Shown piece after piece: positions 44,975-53,271 of a DNA stretch of 64,000 bases (positions are counted from its first letter, which is position 1; every line of letters starts with the position of its first letter). The DNA comes from Streptomyces durocortorensis (GTDB lineage Bacteria; Actinomycetota; Actinomycetes; Streptomycetales; Streptomycetaceae), in the NCBI RefSeq assembly GCF_031760065.1, contig NZ_CP134500.1:7068001-7132000 (forward strand), in the 5' to 3' direction. Below the pieces are notes generated by a model that worked only from the letters and a program-made list of their open reading frames with translations, ran no database searches and had not been told where the DNA came from. Made by a program: the position numbers and the translations under genes.

Positions 44975-46003
44975 TCAGCGCCCCGGGTGCGAACCACCGC
45001 CGAACGGGCGCTCCCGCCCGTCCCCGTACTGCCGCCCCGTGCCCGGTCTGGACAGCGGGGCGAGCTGATCGACCAGGGCCTCCAGCTCCACGACCGCGTG
45101 CTCCGTCTCCCGGCGGATGTTCTTGTGCTCCGCGACGGTCGCCCCGAGCAGTAGCGCGGTCAGCGCCACGCATCCGTTGAGCACCGTCAGATTGGCCATG
45201 ATCTCCATCAAGGTGTGGCCCGCGAACGGTCCCAGGGAGTCCGTACCGGCGATGATCGCGAACACCGACACGACCAGGGCGCACGGGGCGCTGCCGGGCA
45301 GCTGGAAGCGGAGCGCCGCCCAGATGATCACCGGGAACACCAGGTAGATCATGGACAGCGAGCTGCGAGTCGAGATCAGCGCGGCCACCACCACGACAAC
45401 CGCCAGAACGGCGGCCTCCAGCCACCGGTCGTCCAGCCGGGGCAGCCGCACCCGGCGCAGGACCAGCAGTACGGGGGTGACCACCAGGACCCCCATCGCG
45501 TCCCCCGCCCACCAGGACGACCAGACCAGCCAGAACCGGCCCGGCGGAACCTTGCCGTCGGCCAGCAGCGTGAAGCTGCCGATGGTGGCGCTGATCAGCA
45601 TCCCGGCGAACGCCCCCAGGAAGACCAGACAGATACCGTCCCGCAGCCGGACCAGCTCACTGCGGAATCCCACCTTCCGTAGCAGGGCGTACGCGGCCAG
45701 GGGAGCCAGGGTGTTGCCGAGCATGATCGCCAGACGGCTCATGGTGAAGGCGTCCCCGATGTCGGCGACGGTGATCAGCGTGCCGAGCGCGATCCCCGGC
45801 CAGACCCGCACCCCCAGGCACAGCAGCGCGGCCAGGGCGATACCGGTGGGCGGCCAGAGGGGCGTGACCACCGCGCCGTCGATCACCACCTGGCGCATCA
45901 GCCCGAGCCGCCCCGACAGGTAGTAGGCCCCGGTCACACCCAGGACCTGCGCCACGTACACGGCCCGACGTCTGGCTTTCTTGCTGCGGATCACAGCACT
46001 CAT
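44975..46003 (-). CDS. MASE1-domain integral membrane sensor
   Basis: A 342-residue protein with eight or so membrane helices matching the MASE1 sensory domain (LWPPTGIALAALLCLGVRVW, WAGDAMGVLVVTPVLLVLRR), then a short helical cytoplasmic tail (HKNIRRETEHAVVELEALVD) and no output domain. MASE1 usually feeds GGDEF, kinase or PP2C domains in the same chain. Here a PP2C phosphatase is the gene immediately upstream (54 bp), so the two may form one split sensor-effector. Start ATG 46003. Confidence 0.87.
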   Translation of the reverse strand: MSAVIRSKKARRRAVYVAQVLGVTGAYYLSGRLGLMRQVVIDGAVVTPLWPPTGIALAALLCLGVRVWPGIALGTLITVADIGDAFTMSRLAIMLGNTLAPLAAYALLRKVGFRSELVRLRDGICLVFLGAFAGMLISATIGSFTLLADGKVPPGRFWLVWSSWWAGDAMGVLVVTPVLLVLRRVRLPRLDDRWLEAAVLAVVVVVAALISTRSSLSMIYLVFPVIIWAALRFQLPGSAPCALVVSVFAIIAGTDSLGPFAGHTLMEIMANLTVLNGCVALTALLLGATVAEHKNIRRETEHAVVELEALVDQLAPLSRPGTGRQYGDGRERPFGGGSHPGR

Positions 46004-46057
46004 CAGACACCGACCACGGCGGGAGGCGGCAGCTGACACGCGCGGCACGCTCCGGCG

Positions 46058-46891
46058 TCACCGCGGTCCGCGGCGGGCGGCGGCGTGCCGCAGGACCAGT
46101 ACGGCGGCGTCGTCCTCGTGGCCCGTCAGCTCCGCCGCGCCCAGAACCTCGTCGGCCAGCAGCTCCGCGCTGGCCCCCGCGTGCGCCGCGACCAGCCGGC
46201 GCACCCGGTCCAGACCGTCCTCGATCAGCAGCGACGGGCCTTCCACGACCCCGTCGGTGAGCAGCACGATCGCACCGTCCGAGTCGAGGGTGCGGCGGGT
46301 GACGGGGTACTCCTCCCGGGGCTGGATACCGAGCGGCATTCCGCCCGGGTCCTCCGTGACGCCGGACCGCCCGTCCACGGTGGCCCACACGCAGGGCACG
46401 TGCCCGGCCCGGGCACTGTGCAGCTCCCAGGTCGCGGGGTCCAGCCGCAGGAACGTACAGGTCGCGAAGAGCCCGGAGTCCACGGACAGCAGCAGATCGT
46501 TGGTCCGGCCCATGACCTCGCCGGGATCGGACGCCGTGCCCGCGATTGCACGCATCGCGATCCGGACCTGCCCCATGAAGGCGGCCGCCTCGACGTCATG
46601 GCCCTGTACGTCGCCGACGGCGAACCCGAGGGCGCCGTCCGCGAGGGCGAATCCGTCGTACCAGTCGCCGCCGATGTCCAGGCCGTGCCGGGCGGGCGCG
46701 TAGCGGGCCGCCGACTGGAGGCCGGGGAGCGCGGGCAGGGTCGCCGGAAGCATGTCTCGCTGAAGGGCCTGCGCGAGTTCCACTCTGGCCTGGTGGAATT
46801 CCACCTCCCGCCGAGCGCGGGCAGTGAGGTTCTGCAAGGTGTTGAGCAGGTCCTCGGCGCTGACTGAGCGGGGAGTCCGACGCCGGTTCAT
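46058..46891 (-). CDS. PP2C/SpoIIE-type serine phosphatase
   Basis: A 277-residue phosphatase. An N-terminal helical segment (about 10-50) leads into the SpoIIE domain: IGGDWYDGFALADG (about 73), VGDVQGHDVEAAAFMGQVRI, FATCTFLRLDP, RAGHVPCVW and VLLTDGVVEGPS with acidic metal ligands. Such enzymes dephosphorylate anti-anti-sigma (STAS) proteins in stress and development pathways. No sensor domain of its own; the MASE1 gene 54 bp downstream probably supplies it. Start ATG 46891. Confidence 0.9.
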   Translation of the reverse strand: MNRRRTPRSVSAEDLLNTLQNLTARARREVEFHQARVELAQALQRDMLPATLPALPGLQSAARYAPARHGLDIGGDWYDGFALADGALGFAVGDVQGHDVEAAAFMGQVRIAMRAIAGTASDPGEVMGRTNDLLLSVDSGLFATCTFLRLDPATWELHSARAGHVPCVWATVDGRSGVTEDPGGMPLGIQPREEYPVTRRTLDSDGAIVLLTDGVVEGPSLLIEDGLDRVRRLVAAHAGASAELLADEVLGAAELTGHEDDAAVLVLRHAAARRGPR

Positions 46892-47000
46892 GGGCCGCTC
46901 CGCGGTGCGTTAGTCCCTGAATCATATGGCGGGTGTCCGGGGGCGGCGACTGCGGCGACCTCGGGACCTCGACGGGAACCGGGGCCGCCCGGTCCGCCGC

Positions 47001-47621
47001 TCAGGAGTGCTGCGCGCGGTACAGGTCGCGGATCAGGGCGATCTCCGCGCCGTGGTGCAGCACTTCCTGGTTGACCCACCAGACGATGTCGAGGAACGGA
47101 TCCTCGGCGTCGCTGCCGTTGGGGTAGGTGCTGTGTCCGACGGTGTCGAGCGCCGTGTCGTCGGCGGCGAGCAGGGCTTCGCGCCAGGCGGCGGCCCCGG
47201 CCTCGAAGGCGGCCAGGCCCCCGGCGGCGTCCCCCGGGGTGCGGTAGCCCGCACGCGTCAGGGAACGGGTGCCGTTCGTGTGGTCGGCCCGCAGTGTCAG
47301 CATCTCGCTGAGATGGCTCAGCCGCCAGGCGATGGTCGTGAACGGCGGCGGGAAGGGATGCGGCGAGTCCGCCCAGTCCCGGCCCCAGTCCCCGGCTCCC
47401 GTCAGGCTGGTCGCCCGGGCCCCGGGCCCGTCGTGGCGGCGACGGACGGACCAGCAGTCGGGCACGGGTTCCCAGAGATACTCGTCGTCGCCGAGCGCGG
47501 CGACGCCGATCTCGACACCGTTGCCGCTGTCCACGAGAGGGCCGGCCAGCCGGCCGAGGAGCCGCTCGCAGGCGAAGTCGAACTGTTCCAGCAGAGGGGA
47601 CAGACGCGGTGGAAGGCTCAT
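47001..47621 (-). CDS. DinB-like superfamily protein
   Basis: A 206-residue four-helix-bundle protein of the DinB/YfiT-like fold: FDFACERLLGRLAG, WSVRRRHDGPG, FTTIAWRLSHLSEMLTLRAD and IVWWVNQEVLHHGAEIALIR. The spaced histidines form the usual metal triad of thiol-dependent transferases (mycothiol in actinobacteria). Start at 47621. Substrate unknown. A second, unrelated DinB/DUF664 protein is at 60314. Confidence 0.85.
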   Translation of the reverse strand: MSLPPRLSPLLEQFDFACERLLGRLAGPLVDSGNGVEIGVAALGDDEYLWEPVPDCWSVRRRHDGPGARATSLTGAGDWGRDWADSPHPFPPPFTTIAWRLSHLSEMLTLRADHTNGTRSLTRAGYRTPGDAAGGLAAFEAGAAAWREALLAADDTALDTVGHSTYPNGSDAEDPFLDIVWWVNQEVLHHGAEIALIRDLYRAQHS

Positions 47622-47751
47622 TCGACGGAGCGTGCCACACCGCGCGGGCGCGCGCTCACCCAATTTCTCGGCGGCCGTGCCGGGGCCCGGCGAGGGGCCG
47701 GATGGACGCTGGTGCCGAGCCGTTGTCAGTGCCCGGTGGGATGCTGCCCGC

Positions 47752-48021
47752 ATGGACGAGCTGATGAGGCAGCGACGGGTGTACGGCACCGATCACGACG
47801 ATCCCCACCCCGGGCCGAGGCCGGGCCACGACTACCGCGAGCTGGTCGGCGGCCCGCTCGACGGGCTGCTGCTGGACGTCACCGACTGGAGCGAGGCCGA
47901 CCTGCGCGAGGGCGTCGGCCTGGTCACCGAGATCGGTGCGTACGGACCGGGCGGGCGCGCCGAGTACGGCCCGCGCGCACCGGACAGCCACCAGTGGGAC
48001 TGGCGCGGCGACGTACGGTGA
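47752..48021 (+). CDS. Small hypothetical protein (89 residues)
   Basis: An 89-residue acidic soluble protein: MDELMRQRRVYGTDHDDPHP then a core with ELVGGPLDGLLLDVTDW and the end HQWDWRGDVR. The ATG at 47752 is taken; the frame is open upstream without a better site. No family recognised. It ends 19 bp from the 3' end of the tRNA-Trp gene on the opposite strand. Confidence 0.65.
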   Translation: MDELMRQRRVYGTDHDDPHPGPRPGHDYRELVGGPLDGLLLDVTDWSEADLREGVGLVTEIGAYGPGGRAEYGPRAPDSHQWDWRGDVR

Positions 48022-48039
48022 CGGACGGCACGCGGTGGG

Positions 48040-48112
48040 CAGGGGCGACAGGGATCGAACCTGCGACGCGCGGTTTTGGAGACCGGTGCTCTGGCCACTG
48101 AGCTACGCCCCT
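48040..48112 (-). tRNA. tRNA-Trp (anticodon CCA)
   Basis: A 73-nt cloverleaf: acceptor AGGGGCG/CGCCCCT, D-arm GCTC...GAGC, anticodon loop CTCCAAA (CCA), variable loop of 5, T-arm GCAGG-TTCGATC-CCTGT and discriminator G73. The outer anticodon-stem pair is a C27-C43 mismatch where a C-G pair is normal. No 3' CCA is encoded. It stands alone, not beside secE-nusG where Streptomyces tRNA-Trp is usually found, so it may be an extra copy. Confidence 0.92.
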
Positions 48113-48554
48113 TCGTTACGGGTGCAGCTTGGCACGCCCGGTTTCGCGTGCCAACAGGTTTACGCGGGCGCCGCGTTGGCCACCGTGGCGCGGAACGCCC
48201 GGACAGCCGGCCGAAGACCGGTGCGGTGGGAGGCGGCCCGCGGCCGTGCTGACCCGCACCGGCAGACCGGTCGCGCACGGCGATGCCGGGAGGCGTGCCC
48301 CGCACCATGCTCCGCTGTGCGGGCGAGGGCGACGGCCGAAACCGGAGGGGGCCTGGGGCTTCAGCGTCAGCAAGGAGCGCGTCGGCCTGGGCGGACATGA
48401 GCGCGCCGGTGAACGTCTTGGTCGAGCCGTTCGAGAAGAGCAGAGCCGCTCGAACCCGTCCTGAACCTCGGCCTCGACCTCGACGAGCCTCGCCCCGACT
48501 TGTTCCCGGACCTCTCCCGGGCGCCCGGCGAGCCGTCCGATAGGTTGGCCGGTC
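48113..48554. other. 442-bp stretch upstream of tRNA-Trp with coding-like debris
   Basis: No intact gene is supported. On the minus strand, two stretches in different frames look protein-like (EVREQVGARLVEVEAEVQDG, then after a frame change LFSNGSTKTFTGALMSAQAD), suggesting a frameshifted or decayed small gene between about 48510 and 48350. The tRNA promoter and the mannosyltransferase promoter must also lie here. The remaining sequence shows nothing else. Confidence 0.35.
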
Positions 48555-50033
48555 ATGTGGGCTATGAGTGCGGTCGGACACCGGCGGCTGGGTGCGGCAG
48601 GATCGCTGGCGGTCGCCGTCGGTGGCTGGTTCTCCGGAAAGCTGCCGGCCCACGACCCCTGGGGCCTGTGGACCGACCACGGCTCCGTCACCAAGGCGGC
48701 CGCGGCCGTCCTCGCCTACCTCGGACTGACCGCGCTCGTCGTCGCCTGGTGGCAGTACGGCAGGACCGCCTCCACCGTCCGTGACACCCTCGTCACCCTC
48801 GCCTGGTGGACGGCCCCGTTCCTGCTCGCGCCCCCGCTCTACAGCGCCGACGTCTACAGCTACATCGCCCAGGGCGCGATGGTCGTCGAAGGGCACGACG
48901 TCTACACGGTGGGCCCCTCCGCCCTGGACCCCGGAGGCATCGGCGGCGACGCGGCCGCGAGCGTCGGCAACCACTGGCGCGACACTCCCGCCCCCTACGG
49001 CCCCCTCTTCCTGCTGCTGTCCGCCGCCGTCGCCTGGACCACCGGCGGAACGGTCGTCCCCGCTGTCCTGGCCATGCGCCTCATCGCGCTCGCCTCGCTG
49101 ATCCTGATCGTCTGGGCACTGCGCCGCCTGGCGCGCGAGCACGGCCACAGCGAGAGCCGCGCCCTGTGGCTGGGCGCCCTCAACCCGCTCCTGCTGATGC
49201 ATGTGATCGGCGGCCTGCACAACGACGGGCTGATGATCGGCCTCATGCTCGCCGGACTGGTGCTGGCCCTGCGCGGCCGGTGGATCACCGGCAGCGCACT
49301 CGTCGGACTCGCCATGATGGTGAAGTCCCCAGCGGCCGTGGCGCTCCTGTTCATCGGCGTCCTCGTGCACGCCTCCGCCACCGGACCCCAGCCGCGCCGC
49401 TGGGCCAAGGGGCTCCTCGCGCCCGGCCTGATCGCGTGCGCGGTCGCCGGAGCGGCGACGCTCATCGGCGGCACCGGTTTCGGCTGGCTCCACACCCAGG
49501 GCGTCGCCGCGAACATCCACACCGCGCTCTCCGTCCCAAGCGACCTCGGCCTCGGCCTCGGAGAGCTGCTGCACCTGCTCGCGGGCACCGACCCGGCACC
49601 GGTCAAGTCCGCCGTGCAGACCCTGGGCCTGGCCGCCGCGCTCGTCGTGATCGTCCTGCTGGCCCGGCGCGCGATGCGGGGCAGCATGACGCCCGCCCAC
49701 GCCCTGGGTCTCTCACTGCTCGTCCTGGTCGCTCTCTCGCCCATGGTCCAGCCCTGGTACCTGCTGTGGGGCATGGCGGTGGTCGCCGCCACCGCACCGT
49801 ACGGCAGGGTCTCCGCGATCCTGGTCGTGCTGTCGGCCGCCCTGGTGTACGAGACCCACCCCATGGGCGCCACCCCGCCCTACGGGTTCGCCCTGGCGGG
49901 CCTCGCCGCCGTCCTCGGCACCCTCGCCATCCGCAGGACCCCCGTCGTACCGCCCGGCGTCCACCTGCCCGCACCTCGCACACCCGCCGCCGCGGACCCG
50001 GCCCCCGCACCGGCCCCGCAGAGCACCCCGTAG
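48555..50033 (+). CDS. mptB: MptB-type polyprenyl-phosphomannose alpha-1,6-mannosyltransferase
   Basis: A 492-residue GT-C glycosyltransferase with about 13 membrane helices. The lumenal acidic site is in LYSADVYSYIAQGAMVVEGH, followed by TPAPYGPLFLLLS, NPLLLMHVIGGLHNDGLMIG and MVKSPAAVALLF, the pattern of MptB/MptA mannosyltransferases that extend lipomannan cores from a lipid-linked mannose donor. A Pro/Ala-rich C-terminal tail is cytoplasmic. The ATG at 48555 is used; one four codons later is equally possible. It stands alone. Confidence 0.87.
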   Translation: MWAMSAVGHRRLGAAGSLAVAVGGWFSGKLPAHDPWGLWTDHGSVTKAAAAVLAYLGLTALVVAWWQYGRTASTVRDTLVTLAWWTAPFLLAPPLYSADVYSYIAQGAMVVEGHDVYTVGPSALDPGGIGGDAAASVGNHWRDTPAPYGPLFLLLSAAVAWTTGGTVVPAVLAMRLIALASLILIVWALRRLAREHGHSESRALWLGALNPLLLMHVIGGLHNDGLMIGLMLAGLVLALRGRWITGSALVGLAMMVKSPAAVALLFIGVLVHASATGPQPRRWAKGLLAPGLIACAVAGAATLIGGTGFGWLHTQGVAANIHTALSVPSDLGLGLGELLHLLAGTDPAPVKSAVQTLGLAAALVVIVLLARRAMRGSMTPAHALGLSLLVLVALSPMVQPWYLLWGMAVVAATAPYGRVSAILVVLSAALVYETHPMGATPPYGFALAGLAAVLGTLAIRRTPVVPPGVHLPAPRTPAAADPAPAPAPQSTP

Positions 50034-50343
50034 GAAACGTCCTCGACGCCCGGGCAGCGCCTCCGGTAGCCTGACCGCGTCCTGTTGTCTCCGATAGAGG
50101 TGGACGTTGCGCATCTGAGGTCCGCGATCATCGCGCGGTACGGCCCAGGCCCGTACCTGGTCACGACGTTGTCGGCAGATCTGCCGTCCGTGACTTCCGC
50201 GTGCATGCGACCTCGGTGCTGAGCCGTTCCCCGCCTTCGCAGGACTGCTCCTCCCACCTTTTCCTCCGGTCTCCGGCCCGGTCGCCGCGTGCTGTTCGCA
50301 TACGAAGCCCCGTTCCTTCCGCTTCTGCGACTGCGAGAACCCC
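50034..50343 (+). promoter_or_regulatory. Long leader of the ABC-F gene with hairpins, candidate attenuator
   Basis: This 310-bp leader holds an inverted repeat GGTACGG/CCGTACC (50137-50143/50151-50157), the perfect palindrome CGGCAGATCTGCCG (50173-50186) and a pyrimidine-rich stretch (50243-50275). It contains an upstream ORF. The ABC-F start itself has only a weak ribosome site (CGAG). Leaders of this kind control several ribosome-protection ABC-F genes by attenuation; here it is an inference. Confidence 0.5.
50100..50222 (+). CDS. Possible 40-residue leader peptide upstream of ABC-F
   Basis: GTG at 50100 opens a 40-codon frame ending at TGA 50220-50222, in the leader of the ABC-F gene. 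It reads VDVAHLRSAII...YGPGPYLV and ends CMRPRC. Third positions are GC-biased. Its own ribosome site (AGAGG) is too close to the GTG, so translation may be leaderless or start elsewhere. Two hairpins overlap its coding region, as expected if ribosome stalling changes RNA folding. Confidence 0.4.
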   Translation: MDVAHLRSAIIARYGPGPYLVTTLSADLPSVTSACMRPRC

Positions 50344-52017
50344 ATGAGCCATCCCACCGCGCCCGGCGCCTCCGTGGCCGCCTCCCAGCTCACCTTCCGG
50401 TGGCCCGACGGCACGAACGCCTTCGACGGTCTCTCCCTCACCGTCCCCCGCGGCCGCACCGGCCTGGTCGGCGCCAACGGCACCGGCAAGTCGACCCTGC
50501 TGCGCCTGCTCGCCGGACGGCTGCGGCCCACCGCGGGGTCCGTCGCCGTCGGCGGCCGCCTCGCCCATCTGCCCCAGAACATCACCCTGGACACCGAACT
50601 GCGCGTCGACGGGGCGCTCGGCATCGCGGCGCGCCGAGCCGCCCTGCGCGCCATCGAGTCAGGAGACGTACAAGAGGAGCACTTCGACACGGTCGGCGAC
50701 GACTGGGACGTCGAGGAACGCGCCCTGGCCACCCTCGGCTCCCTCGGGCTCGACGGTGTCGGACTGGACCGCACCGTCGGACAGCTCTCCGGCGGGGAGA
50801 CCGTCCTGCTGCGCCTGGCCGCGCTGCTGCTGGAGCGCCCGGACGTCCTCCTCCTCGACGAACCCACCAACAACCTGGACCTGTTCGCCCGCCGCCGCCT
50901 CTACGACGCCGTCGAGTCCTGGCGCACCGGCATCCTGATCGTCGTCAGCCACGACCGGGACCTCCTGGAACGCGTGGACCGCATCGCCGAACTCCGCTCC
51001 GGTTCGGTGAGCTGGTACGGGGGCGGCTGGTCCGCCTACCAGGAGGCCCTCGCCACCCAGCAGGAGGCCGCCGGGCGCACGCTGCGTGCCGCGGAGGCCG
51101 ACGTACGGCGTCAGCGGCGCGAACTGGAGGAGACCCGTGTCAAGGTGGCCCGCCGCCAGCGCCACGACAAGAAGCTGGACGCCCAGCGGCGCGCCCCGCG
51201 CATCGTCGCCGGTGAACGCAAGCGCTCCGCCCAGGAGTCGGCGGGCCGGCTGCGCGGGCTGCACGAGGACCGCCTCGACGAGGCCCGCGAGCGCCGGGAG
51301 GAAGCCGCCGAGGACGTCCGCCAGGACGCCGAGATCCGGATCAGCCTGCCGCACACCGCGGTACCCGCGGGCCGTACGGTCCTGACCGTACGGGACCTGA
51401 GCCTCCCCTACGGCCGGCTGCGTGAGGCCGGCCTCCAGGTGACGGGACCCGAACGCATCGCCCTGGTCGGCCGTAACGGAGCGGGCAAGACGACCCTGCT
51501 TCGGACGCTGTCCGGGGAGCTCGCACCGAGCTCCGGCGAGGCGACGGCGTCCGTGCCGCTGAAGTTCCTGCCGCAGCGGCTGGACGTCCTCGACGACACG
51601 TCGAGCGTGGCCGCGAACGTCGCCCGCACGGCTCCCGGCACCACCGACAACCAGATCCGCTCCCAGCTGGCCCGGTTCCTCTTCAAGGGGGCCCGCGCGG
51701 AGCAGCTCGCGGGCACCCTCTCGGGTGGCGAACGCTTCCGGGCCGCTCTCGCGGCGACGATGCTCGCTGCTCCCGCCCCGCAGCTGCTTCTGCTGGACGA
51801 ACCGACGAACAACCTCGACCTGGCCAGTGTGCGGCAGCTGACAAGCGCTCTGGAGTCCTACGAGGGCGCCCTCGTCATCGCCGGGCACGACCTGGCGTTC
51901 CTCGAATCCGTGGGTATCACCCGCTGGATCCTGCTCGCGGAGGAGCTTCGGGAAATCAGCGCCGAGGAGGTGCACGACCTGCTCGGCGGCGCTGCGACGC
52001 CTCAGGCCGCCTCGTAG
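50344..52017 (+). CDS. ABC-F family ATPase (translation/ribosome-protection type)
   Basis: A 557-residue soluble protein with two ABC cassettes and no membrane domain. Walker A GANGTGKST (about 39) and GRNGAGKTT (about 378); signature LSGGETVLLRLAALLLERPD and LSGGERFRAALAA; Walker B VLLLDEPTNN and LLLLDEPTNN. A ~100-residue charged linker between cassettes (about 235-340) would reach into the ribosomal E site. Family members protect ribosomes from antibiotics or resolve stalls. The preceding leader suggests inducible expression. Its 3' end overlaps the opposite small gene by 16 bp. Confidence 0.9.
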   Translation: MSHPTAPGASVAASQLTFRWPDGTNAFDGLSLTVPRGRTGLVGANGTGKSTLLRLLAGRLRPTAGSVAVGGRLAHLPQNITLDTELRVDGALGIAARRAALRAIESGDVQEEHFDTVGDDWDVEERALATLGSLGLDGVGLDRTVGQLSGGETVLLRLAALLLERPDVLLLDEPTNNLDLFARRRLYDAVESWRTGILIVVSHDRDLLERVDRIAELRSGSVSWYGGGWSAYQEALATQQEAAGRTLRAAEADVRRQRRELEETRVKVARRQRHDKKLDAQRRAPRIVAGERKRSAQESAGRLRGLHEDRLDEARERREEAAEDVRQDAEIRISLPHTAVPAGRTVLTVRDLSLPYGRLREAGLQVTGPERIALVGRNGAGKTTLLRTLSGELAPSSGEATASVPLKFLPQRLDVLDDTSSVAANVARTAPGTTDNQIRSQLARFLFKGARAEQLAGTLSGGERFRAALAATMLAAPAPQLLLLDEPTNNLDLASVRQLTSALESYEGALVIAGHDLAFLESVGITRWILLAEELREISAEEVHDLLGGAATPQAAS

Positions 52018-52226
52018 CGGTGGGCCCTGCCGCCCCGCCACTCCACCCAGACCGGGTTGTCGAGGATCCGGTCCGGTTCCTCCAGGCCCGCCTCGGTCAA
52101 AAACACGATGACGTCGTGGTCGCTGTGGGCCAGCCCGAGTATCTCGTCCCGGCCTTCGTAGTGCACGGTCACCCGGCGGCCGCCCGAAGGGGTCGGCCGG
52201 TGGATGACGATCGGGGGATTCGCCAT
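52002..52226 (-). CDS. Small hypothetical protein (74 residues)
   Basis: A 74-residue soluble beta-rich protein: VTVHYEGRDEILGLAHSDHD then VIVFLTEAGLEEPDRILDNP, ending VEWRGGRAHRYEAA. Start ATG 52226. It overlaps the ABC-F gene tail to tail by 16 bp. The Trp/Arg-rich end and the strand pattern suggest a compact domain, but I do not recognise the family. Confidence 0.7.
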   Translation of the reverse strand: MANPPIVIHRPTPSGGRRVTVHYEGRDEILGLAHSDHDVIVFLTEAGLEEPDRILDNPVWVEWRGGRAHRYEAA

Positions 52227-52434
52227 GGGTCCACCCTGCGACGCGCCTGGCGGCCGCGCATCCCCGGCCCGGACGGTCCGGCGGTGAACGGGCTCGCGTC
52301 CCGCTCGGCGCGGGCGCTCGGCCGACCGCCGGTGCGAGTTCCACCGTTGTGGTGACACGCACCGGGGAGGGGGTGCGCGGGGGCGGCCCGCAGCCGCTGA
52401 CCCGCCGCACCCACCGACGCGCCGTTCACTCGAA

Positions 52435-53055
52435 TCACTCGAAGCGGGACGGGTCCCCGGCGCCCCGGCGTACGATCTCGGGCTCGTCACCGGAGAAGTC
52501 GATGACCGTGGTCGGCTCGGTGCCGCAGTCGCCGGAGTCGACCACGGCGTCCACCTCGTGGTCGAGCCGCTCCTTGATCTCCCAGCCCTGCGTCAGCGGT
52601 TCTTCCTCGTCCGGCAGCAGCAGCGTGCTGGAGAGCAGCGGCTCGCCGAGCTCGGCGAGCAGGGCCTGCGTCACGACGTGGTCGGGGATGCGCACGCCGA
52701 CCGTCTTCTTCTTCGGGTGCATCAGCTGGCGGGGCACCTCCTTCGTCGCCGGGAGAATGAAGGTGTAACTGCCGGGCGTCGCCGCCTTGATGGCACGGAA
52801 CACGTCGTTGTCCACACGGACGAACTGTGCCAGCTGCGCGAAGTCGTGGCACACCAGCGTGAAGTGGTGACGGTCGTCGAGATTCCGGATCGACCGGATC
52901 CGGCCGATGCCGTCGCGGTTGCCCAACTGGCAGCCCAGCGCGTAGCACGAGTCGGTCGGGTACGCGACGAGCGCACCGGAGCGGATGCTGTCGACCACCG
53001 TGGCGATGGTGCGCGGCTGGGGATTTTCGGGGTGTACGTCAAGGTACTTGGCCAT
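52435..53055 (-). CDS. YciO/Sua5/YrdC-type threonylcarbamoyl-AMP synthase family protein
   Basis: A 206-residue YrdC-fold protein. The RNA/ATP-binding entrance is SIRSGALVAYPTDSCYALGC (28-47), then RIRSIRNLDDRHHFTLVCHD, PGSYTFILPATKEVPR and TVGVRIPDH, and VVDSGDCGTEPTTVIDFSG near the end. The longer, basic insert PRQLMHPKKKTVG matches YciO-type proteins, which may be specialised relatives of the t6A tRNA enzyme TsaC. Start ATG 53055. A tandem-repeat region lies upstream. Confidence 0.88.
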   Translation of the reverse strand: MAKYLDVHPENPQPRTIATVVDSIRSGALVAYPTDSCYALGCQLGNRDGIGRIRSIRNLDDRHHFTLVCHDFAQLAQFVRVDNDVFRAIKAATPGSYTFILPATKEVPRQLMHPKKKTVGVRIPDHVVTQALLAELGEPLLSSTLLLPDEEEPLTQGWEIKERLDHEVDAVVDSGDCGTEPTTVIDFSGDEPEIVRRGAGDPSRFE

Positions 53056-53110
53056 TCGCCGAGCTTACGCGTTCGGGGCGGGCCCGTACGGCGGTCGGGC
53101 GCGACGGCCG

Positions 53111-53225
53111 GAAAGCGGCCCGCCGGGCATGCACGGACGAAGGCGGCCCGCAGCGCACGTGAGGACGAAGGCTGCCCGCCGCGCGGAGGCACACGGAAAG
53201 CGGCCCGCCGCGCAGGTGCGCGCGA
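53111..53225. repeat. Four tandem ~28-bp repeats
   Basis: Four units beginning GAAAGCGGCCCGCC or GAAGGCGGCCCGC start at 53111, 53139, 53167 and 53196, giving spacings of 28, 28 and 29 bp. A complementary GGGCCGCC follows at about 53227. They fill most of the gap between the YciO-type gene and the CNNM/CorC gene ending at 53272. GC-rich arms could form stacked hairpins in RNA. Known REP-type elements do not obviously match. Confidence 0.8.
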
Positions 53226-53271
53226 CGGGCCGCCTCGGCTTCCGCTTCGATGCCGGGCGCTCCCGGGTCCG

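Noticed and set aside
48040..48112. Possible integration site of a mobile element at tRNA-Trp
   Set aside because: No integrase, excisionase or direct repeat of the tRNA 3' end is seen within the window on either side.
53111..53225. The 28-bp repeats as a CRISPR array
   Set aside because: The units are contiguous, with no unique spacers, and no cas genes are nearby.
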